From: CAZMGV01 sp964621525 [NCBI: uncultured bacterium]
Lineage (GTDB): Bacteria > JAGRBM01
Length of the DNA stretch: 64,000 nt
Assembly (NCBI GenBank): GCA_964621525.1
Contig: CAZUMS010000008.1
Coordinates: 1 to 64,000, forward strand
Reading direction: 5' to 3'
Within the stretch, counting starts at the first letter, position 1; each line of letters opens with the position of its first letter. A model generated the notes under the pieces. That model worked only from the letters and a program-made list of their open reading frames with translations. It was not told where the DNA came from and did no database searches. Below are positions 56,223-64,000 of this stretch, in pieces. The position numbers and the translations under genes were made by a program.

Positions 56223-57431
56223 ATGAAGACCGACTACCGCAAGCTGTTCCTGCTGGCGCTTGTGCTCGCAGCCCCCGTTCTCGGCAGGGCTGCGGACGAT
56301 CTCAAGGAAGTGACCGCCAAGGGTGAAGTGGCCATCGAGGGGGGCAATATCCCCGTCGCCAAGGACAAGGCCCTGAACGCCGCCTTCCGGAGTGCCGTCG
56401 AGCAGGTCGTGGGAATCGCGGTCCGTTCCGAGAGCGAGACCCGGGATTTCGAGCTGGTCCGCGACGAGGTCTACTCCCAGTCGCGGGGTTATGTGCAGGG
56501 ATACGAGATCGTCTCCGAGGGGCCGACGAACGACGGCGCCTATGTGACGACAATTAAGGCCAGGGTCTCCACGAAAGTCCTTCAGGATTCGATCCGGGAC
56601 CTCGTGGACATCTACCTCGTCAAGAATTCCAACAAGCCCCGTACCATGATCTTCATCAAGGAACAGAGCATCGGGGATACAGCCAAAGCGATCGAGGCGG
56701 CGCAGAAAGGCCAGAAGGCGTACGTGGAATCGATCTCCATGGGCATTGTGGAGAACGCCATGACCCAGGTGCTCACCGACAACGGGTTTCCGATGGTGGA
56801 CCCCCAGACCGTGAGCAAACAGATTGAAGTGGTTGGAGCCGTCGGTGCCACCGATATTACGGAACAGCAGGCGAAAAAGCTCGGCGAGCTCACCCGTGCC
56901 GAAATCGTCATCTACGGGAACAGCTATGCGAAAACCGGCGGCCTCATTCCCGGCACCTCCCTGAACATGGTGAATGGCGGTATTTCGCTCAAGGTCGTTC
57001 ATACGGATACGGGCAAGATCATCGGTTCGGCGGCGCGAACGGCCAACGGCGCGCCCCACATCAGCGCTGCCACGGCAGGCCAGAATCTCCTGAAAAAAAT
57101 GGGCTCCGAGGCCGCCACGGAACTGATGCCGAAGATCATCCGTTCGCTGACCCAGGACGGCAGTGTGAACCTCGTCATCACGTTTACGGACATCAAGTTT
57201 GGCGACTGGGTGGCCTTCAAGAAAGAACTTCGCAACGCCTCGACAAAAATCAGCGCCATCGCCGACCGGCCTGTCGAGGGCGGCAAGCGCACGTTTGAAC
57301 TCACCGTGGGGCGCGGCACGGCAGCCGAGATTGCCGAGGATATCTACGAACACGAGTTCCCCGGCCTCGAATTCGAGATTGTGGACACCACCCAGAACGT
57401 CATTAATGCGACGCTGAAGAAGAAAAAATGA
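56223..57431 (+). CDS. FlgT_N-like exported protein
   Basis: The protein has 402 residues. ATG 56223 is preferred (GGGGGG 9 bases upstream); ATG 56214 is an alternative. A signal peptide ends near GRA. The N-terminal domain matches the FlgT_N pattern: AKGEVAIEGGNIPVAKDKAL, VVGIAVRSESETRDFELV, SRGYVQGYEIVSEGP. The middle and C-terminal domains (about 135-270 and 320-400) are alpha/beta, with RAEIVIYGNSYAKTGG. FlgT belongs to the Vibrio H ring, but no flagellar gene is near. The end overlaps the FecR-type gene by 4 bases. Confidence 0.82.
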   Translation: MKTDYRKLFLLALVLAAPVLGRAADDLKEVTAKGEVAIEGGNIPVAKDKALNAAFRSAVEQVVGIAVRSESETRDFELVRDEVYSQSRGYVQGYEIVSEGPTNDGAYVTTIKARVSTKVLQDSIRDLVDIYLVKNSNKPRTMIFIKEQSIGDTAKAIEAAQKGQKAYVESISMGIVENAMTQVLTDNGFPMVDPQTVSKQIEVVGAVGATDITEQQAKKLGELTRAEIVIYGNSYAKTGGLIPGTSLNMVNGGISLKVVHTDTGKIIGSAARTANGAPHISAATAGQNLLKKMGSEAATELMPKIIRSLTQDGSVNLVITFTDIKFGDWVAFKKELRNASTKISAIADRPVEGGKRTFELTVGRGTAAEIAEDIYEHEFPGLEFEIVDTTQNVINATLKKKK

Positions 57432-58270
57432 GGTCTCCCATGCGCCTGCGGCTGCTTCTGCTTGCGATACTGGCTGCTCCGGGATTGCTCCGGGCCCAGA
57501 CGCCGGCGGTCCCGGCCGCACCGGCGGCGACGGGGACGGTCTTCCGGCTGCTTGGAACTCTCGAGTCGGCTCCCAAGGAAGACGGCCCCTGGACAGCGTT
57601 AAAGCTAAAGAGCCCGGTACCTGCCGGAATCTATCTTCGGACCGGGAAGGAATCCCGGGCGGAGATCGGGCTTCCCAAGGACAGCCTGATCCGGCTCGGG
57701 CCGGAGAGCCGCCTGTATCTGTCGAAGCTGCTGTTCCCGTCGGAGAACTCTGACGCCCGGGTGGAGGCCCGCCTTCTGGCCGGGCGTTTATGGGCAAAGG
57801 TCTCTAAAATATTCCGCGCCGGCGATGCATCGCCCCGCTTCCAGGTGAGTGCCGGAACGCAGGTCGCGGGCGTGCGCGGTACGGCGTTCGAGATCGGCTA
57901 TTTCCCGGTGACAGGCGATAACCTGAAACCGGAAGGTGAAAAGCTTCCCGAACCTTCCGGCGAATTAAAGGTCTATGCGGGTGAGGTCGCCGTTGCGCGC
58001 TACGATCCGTTCAAGCCTGCTGAGGCCCATCAAGGTGGCGGGATCGTTCCTCCCACGGACGTGAAGGGGCCGGGCAACGTCCCGCCGCCGTTCCGCGACG
58101 TGACGCGGGAGGAGTGGACGGCACTCGTCAAGGCCGGGATGCGGGTGCCTTTCGGCAGCGGCGATCCGGCGGCGGTGGAGCCCTCGAAGATCGACAGCAA
58201 AACGGACCTCAAGGACGATTTCAGCCGCTGGAACCGCGAACTGGACGGACTTACGGAGCTGCCCAAATAA
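57428..58270 (+). CDS. exported FecR-domain protein
   Basis: The protein has 280 residues. A signal peptide ends near LLRAQ. The FecR domain has LRTGKESRAEIGLPKDSLIR, ARLLAGRLWAKV and the hallmark SAGTQVAGVRGTAFEIGY. A Pro-rich tail follows. FecR domains classically sense and pass on envelope signals to sigma factors, but many solitary ones, often exported and without a membrane helix near a sigma factor, have structural roles. No sigma factor is in the window. ATG 57428 in a 4-base overlap; ATG 57440 is possible. Confidence 0.88.
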   Translation: MRSPMRLRLLLLAILAAPGLLRAQTPAVPAAPAATGTVFRLLGTLESAPKEDGPWTALKLKSPVPAGIYLRTGKESRAEIGLPKDSLIRLGPESRLYLSKLLFPSENSDARVEARLLAGRLWAKVSKIFRAGDASPRFQVSAGTQVAGVRGTAFEIGYFPVTGDNLKPEGEKLPEPSGELKVYAGEVAVARYDPFKPAEAHQGGGIVPPTDVKGPGNVPPPFRDVTREEWTALVKAGMRVPFGSGDPAAVEPSKIDSKTDLKDDFSRWNRELDGLTELPK

Positions 58271-58286
58271 GATCGGCCTCGCGGCC

Positions 58287-58292
58287 GGAGGA
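58287..58292 (+). promoter_or_regulatory. ribosome site without a canonical start after it
   Basis: GGAGGA is followed 7 bases later by in-frame ATC (58300) and at shorter distance by another ATC (58294). No in-frame ATG, GTG or TTG occurs between the upstream stop and the membrane helix. Confidence 0.5.
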
Positions 58293-58299
58293 CATCCCC

Positions 58300-61200
58300 A
58301 TCGTTCCAGCCGGGAAAAAGCGCCCCCTGAGGCGGTTCCTGTTCTGGACCGTGACGATCCTGTGCGTACTGCCGTTGCTCGTGGCGGGCGGCCTCCTGCT
58401 GTTTGCCGGAAGCCCGGACTCGGACCGTTTCAGGACCCTGCTTGTGGAGCGGGTGAACCGGCAGGTCCGGGGCCGTATCGACGTCGCCCGGATCGGATTC
58501 GAATGGGGCGGCCGGATCGTCCTCTACGACATCTCGGTCTTTGCGCCCGAAGGATTCGAGCGAACGCTCCCGCTCCATATCGATCTCGTGGACATTGCCT
58601 GGTGGCCGCTTTCGCTCCTCTCCCGTACGGTGGATATCCGCGAGTTCCGGGTGGTGAACCCGGAACTGGACCTGGAGCAGCGGGAAGACGGCCGTCTGAA
58701 TCTCGCGGAAGCGCTGGGACCGAAGGAACCGGCTGCGGAGGACGCCGTGCCGCCGCCTGCCGGAAAACTCCTGCTGGAAACCGGTCCCGAAGGGACCCGG
58801 CTCAACCTGCCGGAGCTTCCGGTGGCCGTAAGGCTCGGAGCGCTCACGCTGTCGGATCTGGACATCGGGATTCATGCATCGGGTTTCGCCCTGAAGGCCG
58901 GCCCGGCGAATCTGGAGACAAGCGGGAGCCTCGCAGACGGGCGGTTGCACCTTTACCAGACGGCCGGTTTCGGACCGGAGCGGAAAGAGGGCGGTCTCGC
59001 CGCCGTCTCCATTCGTGGACAAGCTGGCGGACTGGACACGAAACTGGGCGGCCGGATCCAGCTTCAGGCCGACTCGGGACGTCTGGAAGCCTCCACTCTC
59101 CGGGTGAATCTCGAACTGACGGAAACGGCCGTCACCCGTCCTGACGGCTCGGTTCTGAATCCCGGGGATACGAAACTCGAACTCGACAGCGGCGAAGACG
59201 CAGGAACCTATACCCTCGCACTCCGGCAGGCGGACTACGCGGAGACTACGGCAGAATTCCTCATGCGTGCCTACAGGCCGCGTCTTGAAGCAGAGGTTTC
59301 GGCCAACGGCAGTGCTGATCTCGACCGAACCCTTGCCATTCTGGCCACGCGAAAGGACCGTCCGCAGACGCAACATGGAAAGCTGGAATTCTCCCTGTCG
59401 AAAAGCCCCGTGACGTTTGCTGAGGGAACTGCGTCGGGCGTTCTGGAAAGTCTGGATCTCACCCTGAAAGCGGACCGGATCGCGGCGAACGGTGCCACCC
59501 TTGCTGCGCCTTCGGCTGCTCTGACGGTCCGGAAGCTCGGCTGGGAAGCGGTTCCTTCCGGCGGTGTCCGTCTTTCGGCCCCGGAACCGGTCCGCCTGTC
59601 GGCGGAAGCAGGATTCCTCCGGAGCGGCGCCGTCCGGGCGGACGGATTGAGATTGCGGGCGGAGGCAAAACCCGCAGCGGAGACAACCGGTTTTGCGATG
59701 AAAGCGGAACTCACAGACATTGAAGTCTGGAAACCCGGAGCGAGCGAGCCCGTGCTCTCCGGGAGTCCGGTATTAACCGCCGCCGGCACACTGGATCCCG
59801 GTGCAAAGACCGTGAGGCTCGATTCGGCGGAGCTGTCGGCGCCGGATCTTCTCGTATTCGTGCAGGACGTGTTCCGGGTGCTGGTACCGTTCACCGCGTC
59901 GCTGAACGGTTTCTATAACTATGGTTCGGGCAAGACCTCGGTCGCTGTCCAGAAACTCACGGCCGGAAATTGGGCCCGAATGACCCTGTCTTCCGAAGCG
60001 GAACTGAACCGGAAAGACCGTCCTTTCCAGGTGTCGTCGTCCGCTTCCGTGAGCCTGACGAAGCTCGCTCATGCAATAGAACCCCTGCGGGAAGGGCTGA
60101 ACTTCCAGCCTCTTGCAGGGGACTTCAAAGCGGACGCCTCCGCATCCGGGGCGTTGGAACCGCTCTCGGCCGATTTCCAGCTTAAGGCCGCGCTTCATGC
60201 TTTCACGGAAGAGCCCATGAAAGGGATTACCGCCGAAAGTGTGGATGTGAATGCAGGCTTCGACGGAAGGTTCGAGAAGGCTGCGGGCCTCAGCCGTCTC
60301 GTCGGAGTAGCGAAGCTGAAAGCGGCCGGCATCGAGGCCGCCGGGCACCGGATCGCCGAAGCGACCGTGAACCTGCTGATGAAGCCCGAACAGCGGCCGG
60401 AACTGGTCCGTGCTGCTCTTGAGGTTCAGACCCATGGAGTCGTTGTGGAAACCCTGGGTTCCGAACCGGTGCCGGACCTCTCTCTCTGGCTCAGGTGCCT
60501 TGCCGATTTCCGCCGTCAGACGGTCCGGGAGATCGTGATGCCGTTTAGCCTGAAGGATACGGTCTCGGGCCGCCTCGGCGGTGAACTCGACCTCAAGCCC
60601 GCTGTTCGTGGCGGCCTGCGCCTTGTGATCGAGCCGGTTTCACTGGCCGACCTGGTCCGCAAGCTCCCGGAAAACACACGCCAGTCGCTGCTGCGGCTCC
60701 GGCCCGGAGGCCGGTTATCGGCCGATCTCACGTTCAAGGGACCGCTGCCGGGACCGGATGTCCTCGTCACCGGAGATTTCCCTGTCCGGGTCGGCGGCGG
60801 GATTCGTCTGTCGGAGGCCTCGCTCACGGCCGGCGACATCACTGCCCAGGGGATTCAGAGTACCCTCGATTTCAACAGTAAAGAGCGGGCCCAGGCCGTC
60901 ACGCTGGACATCACGGCCGGGGAGATCCGGAGCCGCCGGGTCCCGGCGCCGCTTTACAAGACCACGGCAGGTTTCGCCGCGGTCTTTGAGAACCTGAACC
61001 GGATCGGGCTCGAAACCATGACGCTCCGGGTTCCGGGTGCCGGGTTCCGGCTGGAGGGTACGGGCGAGGCCGAGGGGCTGTTCTCGAACCCCAAGGGAAG
61101 CCTGCGGGCGAACTGGGCCCTGGACGCCCGGACCGCCGCCCGTCTGACCGGGACGGGCATCGAGGCCGGGGGGCAGGCCGAAGGGGACCTGTTCGTCAAC

Positions 61201-62070
61201 GTGATCAGCCGCAACGAAGCGGATATTTTCGGCGGCATCCGGTTGGACCGGATCGGCATGACGCAGGGGAAATCACTTGAGATGCAGGACCTCTCGGGTC
61301 CTATCGGCATCCAGATCAAGGCGAAGCTGAACGGGAAGCAGCTCGAGCTCCTGCCGGTAAAGGCAGCCGGCAATGCGCCGGAGGCAGAGTCGCTGCTGGA
61401 ACGGCGGCTGCGCTCGCAGGGGCAGGAGCAGAAACCGATCCGGCTGTCGAGCCTGCGCTGGAAAACGGCCAGAATGGAGCGGTTTTCCGGCTGGGCATCG
61501 GTGGAGGGCGGGGAGTTCCGGATGAGGTCGATGGAGGCGAAAGCACTGGAGGGCGGCCTTGTCGCGGACCTCACGGCGCGTTTTTTCCCTGCCCCGGAGG
61601 TCTGGGTCGAAGGCACGCTCTCCCGGCTCGATACTTCGACGCTGATGAAGCACAGCCCGGGCGGCGACTATGTGGTGAACCAGAACTTCAACGTCCGGAC
61701 GGACCGCGGGGGCGATTTCTCGGCACGGATCAACATCACCCGGATCGGAAAAGAGGCGATGGACGGGCTGCTCGACCTGCTGGATCCCACGCAGGGCGAC
61801 CCCAAGTTCAAGCGGCTCCGTGAACTGCTCGGGTGGGGCCTCGTTCCCGAACTCGTGGCGATCGAGGCCGACCACGGGTATCTCACGCTAACGGTATCGC
61901 TGAAGAGCCGTATCGTCTGGGATGCGGGCTATTTCTTCCAGAGCGCCCTCGTCAGTCTGCTGGAACCCTGGGTCGGCCGGACCCTCGTAGAGCTGGACCA
62001 GAGGATACCCCGCATCCCCGTCTCGACGCTGCTCGATAACCTGAAAACCCGGAAGGTGGCCGCCCAGTGA
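58300..62070 (+). CDS. large AsmA-like envelope protein
   Basis: The protein has about 1256 residues if translation starts at ATC 58300. Positively charged KKRPLRRF precedes one membrane helix (WTVTILCVLPLLVAGGLLLF), then a huge beta-rich periplasmic domain: AsmA-type N-terminus (VNRQVRGRIDVARIGFEWGG; LDIEFRVVNPELDLEQREDG-like spacing), long repeats of amphipathic strands, and a C-terminal conserved block (FKRLRELLGWGLVPELVAIE). AsmA/TamB/YhdP/YdbH proteins form grooves that move phospholipids to the outer membrane. The next two start alternatives are GTG 58114 and GTG 58351. The gene overlaps the DUF1318 lipoprotein by 4 bases. Confidence 0.8.
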   Translation: MVPAGKKRPLRRFLFWTVTILCVLPLLVAGGLLLFAGSPDSDRFRTLLVERVNRQVRGRIDVARIGFEWGGRIVLYDISVFAPEGFERTLPLHIDLVDIAWWPLSLLSRTVDIREFRVVNPELDLEQREDGRLNLAEALGPKEPAAEDAVPPPAGKLLLETGPEGTRLNLPELPVAVRLGALTLSDLDIGIHASGFALKAGPANLETSGSLADGRLHLYQTAGFGPERKEGGLAAVSIRGQAGGLDTKLGGRIQLQADSGRLEASTLRVNLELTETAVTRPDGSVLNPGDTKLELDSGEDAGTYTLALRQADYAETTAEFLMRAYRPRLEAEVSANGSADLDRTLAILATRKDRPQTQHGKLEFSLSKSPVTFAEGTASGVLESLDLTLKADRIAANGATLAAPSAALTVRKLGWEAVPSGGVRLSAPEPVRLSAEAGFLRSGAVRADGLRLRAEAKPAAETTGFAMKAELTDIEVWKPGASEPVLSGSPVLTAAGTLDPGAKTVRLDSAELSAPDLLVFVQDVFRVLVPFTASLNGFYNYGSGKTSVAVQKLTAGNWARMTLSSEAELNRKDRPFQVSSSASVSLTKLAHAIEPLREGLNFQPLAGDFKADASASGALEPLSADFQLKAALHAFTEEPMKGITAESVDVNAGFDGRFEKAAGLSRLVGVAKLKAAGIEAAGHRIAEATVNLLMKPEQRPELVRAALEVQTHGVVVETLGSEPVPDLSLWLRCLADFRRQTVREIVMPFSLKDTVSGRLGGELDLKPAVRGGLRLVIEPVSLADLVRKLPENTRQSLLRLRPGGRLSADLTFKGPLPGPDVLVTGDFPVRVGGGIRLSEASLTAGDITAQGIQSTLDFNSKERAQAVTLDITAGEIRSRRVPAPLYKTTAGFAAVFENLNRIGLETMTLRVPGAGFRLEGTGEAEGLFSNPKGSLRANWALDARTAARLTGTGIEAGGQAEGDLFVNVISRNEADIFGGIRLDRIGMTQGKSLEMQDLSGPIGIQIKAKLNGKQLELLPVKAAGNAPEAESLLERRLRSQGQEQKPIRLSSLRWKTARMERFSGWASVEGGEFRMRSMEAKALEGGLVADLTARFFPAPEVWVEGTLSRLDTSTLMKHSPGGDYVVNQNFNVRTDRGGDFSARINITRIGKEAMDGLLDLLDPTQGDPKFKRLRELLGWGLVPELVAIEADHGYLTLTVSLKSRIVWDAGYFFQSALVSLLEPWVGRTLVELDQRIPRIPVSTLLDNLKTRKVAAQ

Positions 62071-62654
62071 AATCCAAGGTGCATTTTCTCCTCGTGGCCG
62101 CGCCGCTGGTGGCGCTCCTCGTCTCCGGCTGCGCGCCGAACGTGGTCGTGCTCGGGCTTCCGGAGAAGACCGCCCTCGAGAACCAGGTGATCGGCACCTA
62201 CGAATACCTGCGGGAAGAGGACCGGCTTTTCCTCGCCGAACCCGGCACGGGCGTCCGGGGCGTTCCTCCGGAAGGCATGGACGGAGCGGGCGATCCCGCG
62301 GCCGCGTCGGTAGCCCGTAAGAACGTGGTGAAAGCGCTGCTGCATCAGGAATACCAGCGGCTCGACGTTCTCCAGTTCAAGTCGCAGGGCTGGATCGGCG
62401 AGAAGCGGACCGGATACCTCGACCTGTTTCCGGACCGGATTCCCGGCGAATACCGCGAGCGGATCGAGCGCCTCGTGAGCGAGGAAAATACCGATCGCCG
62501 TACCGTCGTGGACGGCATTATCGCCATGAATCCGAAGCTGGACGAGAAGGACCGGCCCGAAATCGAAGCGGTATTCGCCCGTCTGTACCGCGAAGCTGCC
62601 CGGCCGGGCGAATGGGTGCAGAGTGCGGCAGGGCGCTGGGTGCAGATCAGGTGA
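62067..62654 (+). CDS. DUF1318 (YdbL-like) lipoprotein
   Basis: The protein has 195 residues. The lipobox is VSGC (Cys22) with Ala at +2, so outer-membrane sorting is likely. After ~85 residues unlike YdbL comes the DUF1318 domain: GWIGEKRTGYLDLFPDR, SEENTDRRTVVDGIIAMN, and the conserved end PGEWVQSAAGRWVQI, close to YdbL PGEYVQ..GKW. In E. coli YdbL acts with the AsmA-like YdbH and outer-membrane lipoprotein YnbE. Here one lipoprotein may do both jobs, YnbE-like anchor plus YdbL-like domain. It overlaps AsmA and the next gene by 4 bases. Confidence 0.88.
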   Translation: MKSKVHFLLVAAPLVALLVSGCAPNVVVLGLPEKTALENQVIGTYEYLREEDRLFLAEPGTGVRGVPPEGMDGAGDPAAASVARKNVVKALLHQEYQRLDVLQFKSQGWIGEKRTGYLDLFPDRIPGEYRERIERLVSEENTDRRTVVDGIIAMNPKLDEKDRPEIEAVFARLYREAARPGEWVQSAAGRWVQIR

Positions 62655-64000
62655 ACGCCCGTCCGGTCAGACTGCTTGCGCTGGGGCTCGCCGCGGCGCT
62701 CGCCTCGTGCGCCGGAAGTCCGGAGCGCCTGCTCCGGGCGCTTCGCGGTGTTCCCCTTGAGGAGCGAACCGTTCCGCTCCGGGATTACCTGAACCCGAGG
62801 CCCATCCCGGTTTCGCTCCATTTCCGGGGAGACTTCGATCCCTCGCTGGGCGCGGACGGCAAAACGCTCCTGTTCGTCTCGGAACGGACCGGCAACTGGG
62901 ACATATTCTGGAAAGACCTCACGTCAAAAGATGCAGCCGTCCAGGTCACGAACCACTCGGCCGCCGACTATGCCCCCGCGATCTCTCCGGACGGGAACCG
63001 TGTCGCCTTCATCACCCGCCGGGAAGACGCACAAGGAGACCTTGCGCTGGTGGACCTCGGGGGCAGGGAGCGGAAGTTCCTGCTCCCTGCGGGACAGAAA
63101 AAAACGGGCGAGGAAGAGCCGGTCTGGCTGGACGACCGACGGGTGCTGCTGACCCGGACATCGGGCGGAGCGAAATTCCTCAGCGTGTTCAATACCGAAA
63201 CCTCGACCTTCACCGACTGGCGCGAGCTGGATGGGACGTTCCCGGATATCTCCCCCGACCGGCGATGGCTGGTGTTCACGCGCCTGACGGGTGAACGGAA
63301 ACAGATCTGGCGGGGACGGCTCCCTGAAAACGGGGGGCCGCCGGAAGACCTCAGGCGGCTCACAATCCTGCCGTTCGAGGAAACTTCCGCAGTCTTTGCA
63401 GGAACGGACCGGGTGCTGGTCATCGCACAGGCGGACGACACGAACGGGGACGGCACGATCGATGTTGACGACCGATCGACCGTCTGGAGCGTGCCGTTTG
63501 ACCCCGAAACCGGGGCGGCCGGAGAGGGTTATCAGGCGCTCACCTCGTCCGCCTACACGTCAGTCCTTCCGGCTGCCAGCGAATCTGCGGCGATCCTCAC
63601 GACAGATCTGTCAGGGCAGTTGAACCTGTGGAGCCTCAATCTTGAACCCGTGAAGCCGGACACAACCCGGGATCCGGTCGCCGTGGCACGCGGCTTCGAC
63701 AGCATGGACGACCGGCTGCTGGCCTACCGGCGTATCTCGCCGGACGTCTTCGGCATGGAGGCCCGGCGGGCGGCGCTCTACTTCCGCGGGGAGGAGTTTC
63801 TCGCGGCAGGGCTCTGGGGGTCGGCCCAGACGGCCCTTGAGCGGCTGAAGCGCGACCCCGTGCGGGATTACTGGGCCCGCCGGGGCGAGATTCTCGGCCT
63901 CGCACTGGACAGCCAGATTCTTGCGGCCACGGGGCTCCCGCTGTCGGAACCCGAAGTGGCCGAAGGATACGGGGCGAACCGGAGCGCACTGGTGCGCATC
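62651..64000 (+). CDS. TolB-like beta-propeller lipoprotein, cut by the window end
   Basis: GTG start in a 4-base overlap; 450 codons are visible and the frame is still open at 64000. The lipobox is ALASC (Cys20) with AGS. The mature part has WD40/PD40 propeller blades (LGADGKTLLFVSERTGNWDI; APAISPDGNRVAFITRR; DGTFPDISPDRRWLVFTRL) as in TolB. An EF-hand-like loop, DTNGDGTIDVDDRS, may bind calcium. A helical part begins near residue 360. TolB itself is soluble, so this lipidated form may scaffold at the outer membrane. The C-terminus is missing. Confidence 0.85.
   Translation, partial: MNARPVRLLALGLAAALASCAGSPERLLRALRGVPLEERTVPLRDYLNPRPIPVSLHFRGDFDPSLGADGKTLLFVSERTGNWDIFWKDLTSKDAAVQVTNHSAADYAPAISPDGNRVAFITRREDAQGDLALVDLGGRERKFLLPAGQKKTGEEEPVWLDDRRVLLTRTSGGAKFLSVFNTETSTFTDWRELDGTFPDISPDRRWLVFTRLTGERKQIWRGRLPENGGPPEDLRRLTILPFEETSAVFAGTDRVLVIAQADDTNGDGTIDVDDRSTVWSVPFDPETGAAGEGYQALTSSAYTSVLPAASESAAILTTDLSGQLNLWSLNLEPVKPDTTRDPVAVARGFDSMDDRLLAYRRISPDVFGMEARRAALYFRGEEFLAAGLWGSAQTALERLKRDPVRDYWARRGEILGLALDSQILAATGLPLSEPEVAEGYGANRSALVRI

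Noticed and set aside
56223-57431. Part of a flagellar operon
   Set aside because: Only the FlgT_N-type domain is shared; no hook, ring, rod, motor or flagellin gene lies in the window.
57428-58270. Anti-sigma regulator of the FecR type
   Set aside because: It has a cleavable-looking signal peptide, no membrane helix after it, and no sigma factor or TonB receptor beside it.

Overview
This window is GC-rich DNA (roughly two-thirds G+C by eye) from a diderm bacterium. The evidence is many Sec signal peptides and lipoboxes, type IV pilus ATPases, an AsmA-like protein with a DUF1318 partner, and LPP20 and FlgT-type envelope domains. The F1-ATPase operon lacks atpB/atpE, carries paired b and b' subunits, and follows a bactofilin gene. 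It sits near a protein resembling the MXAN_5187 C-terminal family. This fits the former Deltaproteobacteria in the broad sense (Desulfobacterota, Myxococcota or a related candidate lineage); a narrower placement is inference. No rRNA, tRNA, CRISPR array, integrase or insertion sequence was recognised. Positions 1-54 are not genomic: they are an Illumina P5 adapter joined to a C/T homopolymer, so the window starts at a contig end.

Layout. 65-5834: truncated PEGA-type protein, GST-like protein, small receiver-like protein, phosphoglycerate kinase and a multi-pass TPR membrane protein. 6042-11330: pilB, pilT and a YfhO-like membrane protein. 11317-18435: two orphan proteins, a 650-base non-coding tract rich in hairpins, period-10 repeats and a perfect palindrome, then a diiron ferritin-like protein, a lone receiver and an FdhF/YdeP-type molybdopterin oxidoreductase. 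18479-25923: secreted subtilase, histidine phosphatase, APH-type kinase with DUF6285, a coiled-coil protein and an apparently dead P1B-ATPase derivative. 25920-32856 (minus): ATP synthase operon and bactofilin. 33030-37763 (plus): DUF547 protein, cysteine-less redoxin and a compact salvage run (deoA, purine nucleoside phosphorylase, cdd, hpt). 37778-43623 (minus): small Cys-rich protein and trpDCFBA followed by an LEA-2 protein. 43808-50565: guaB, guaA, dnaE.

The most distinctive region is 50718-64000: nine co-directional genes, all apparently exported. They encode two LPP20/FlgP-like paralogs (one with a long coiled-coil insertion), a transglutaminase with three carboxypeptidase-regulatory-like repeats, a TPR-SLH lipoprotein, a FlgT_N-like protein, a FecR-domain protein, a ~1256-residue AsmA-like protein, a DUF1318 lipoprotein and a TolB-like propeller lipoprotein. 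FlgP and FlgT build outer-membrane-associated rings or disks in some flagellar motors, and E. coli YdbH-YnbE-YdbL combines an AsmA-like bridge with a DUF1318 partner. Finding both kinds of part together, with no flagellar gene in the window, suggests an uncharacterised envelope assembly. That is inference from domains and gene order.

Many genes overlap by 4 bases (ATGA/GTGA), and several starts are GTG, TTG or unclear; these are noted entry by entry. Antisense reading frames are long because of the base composition and were ignored.
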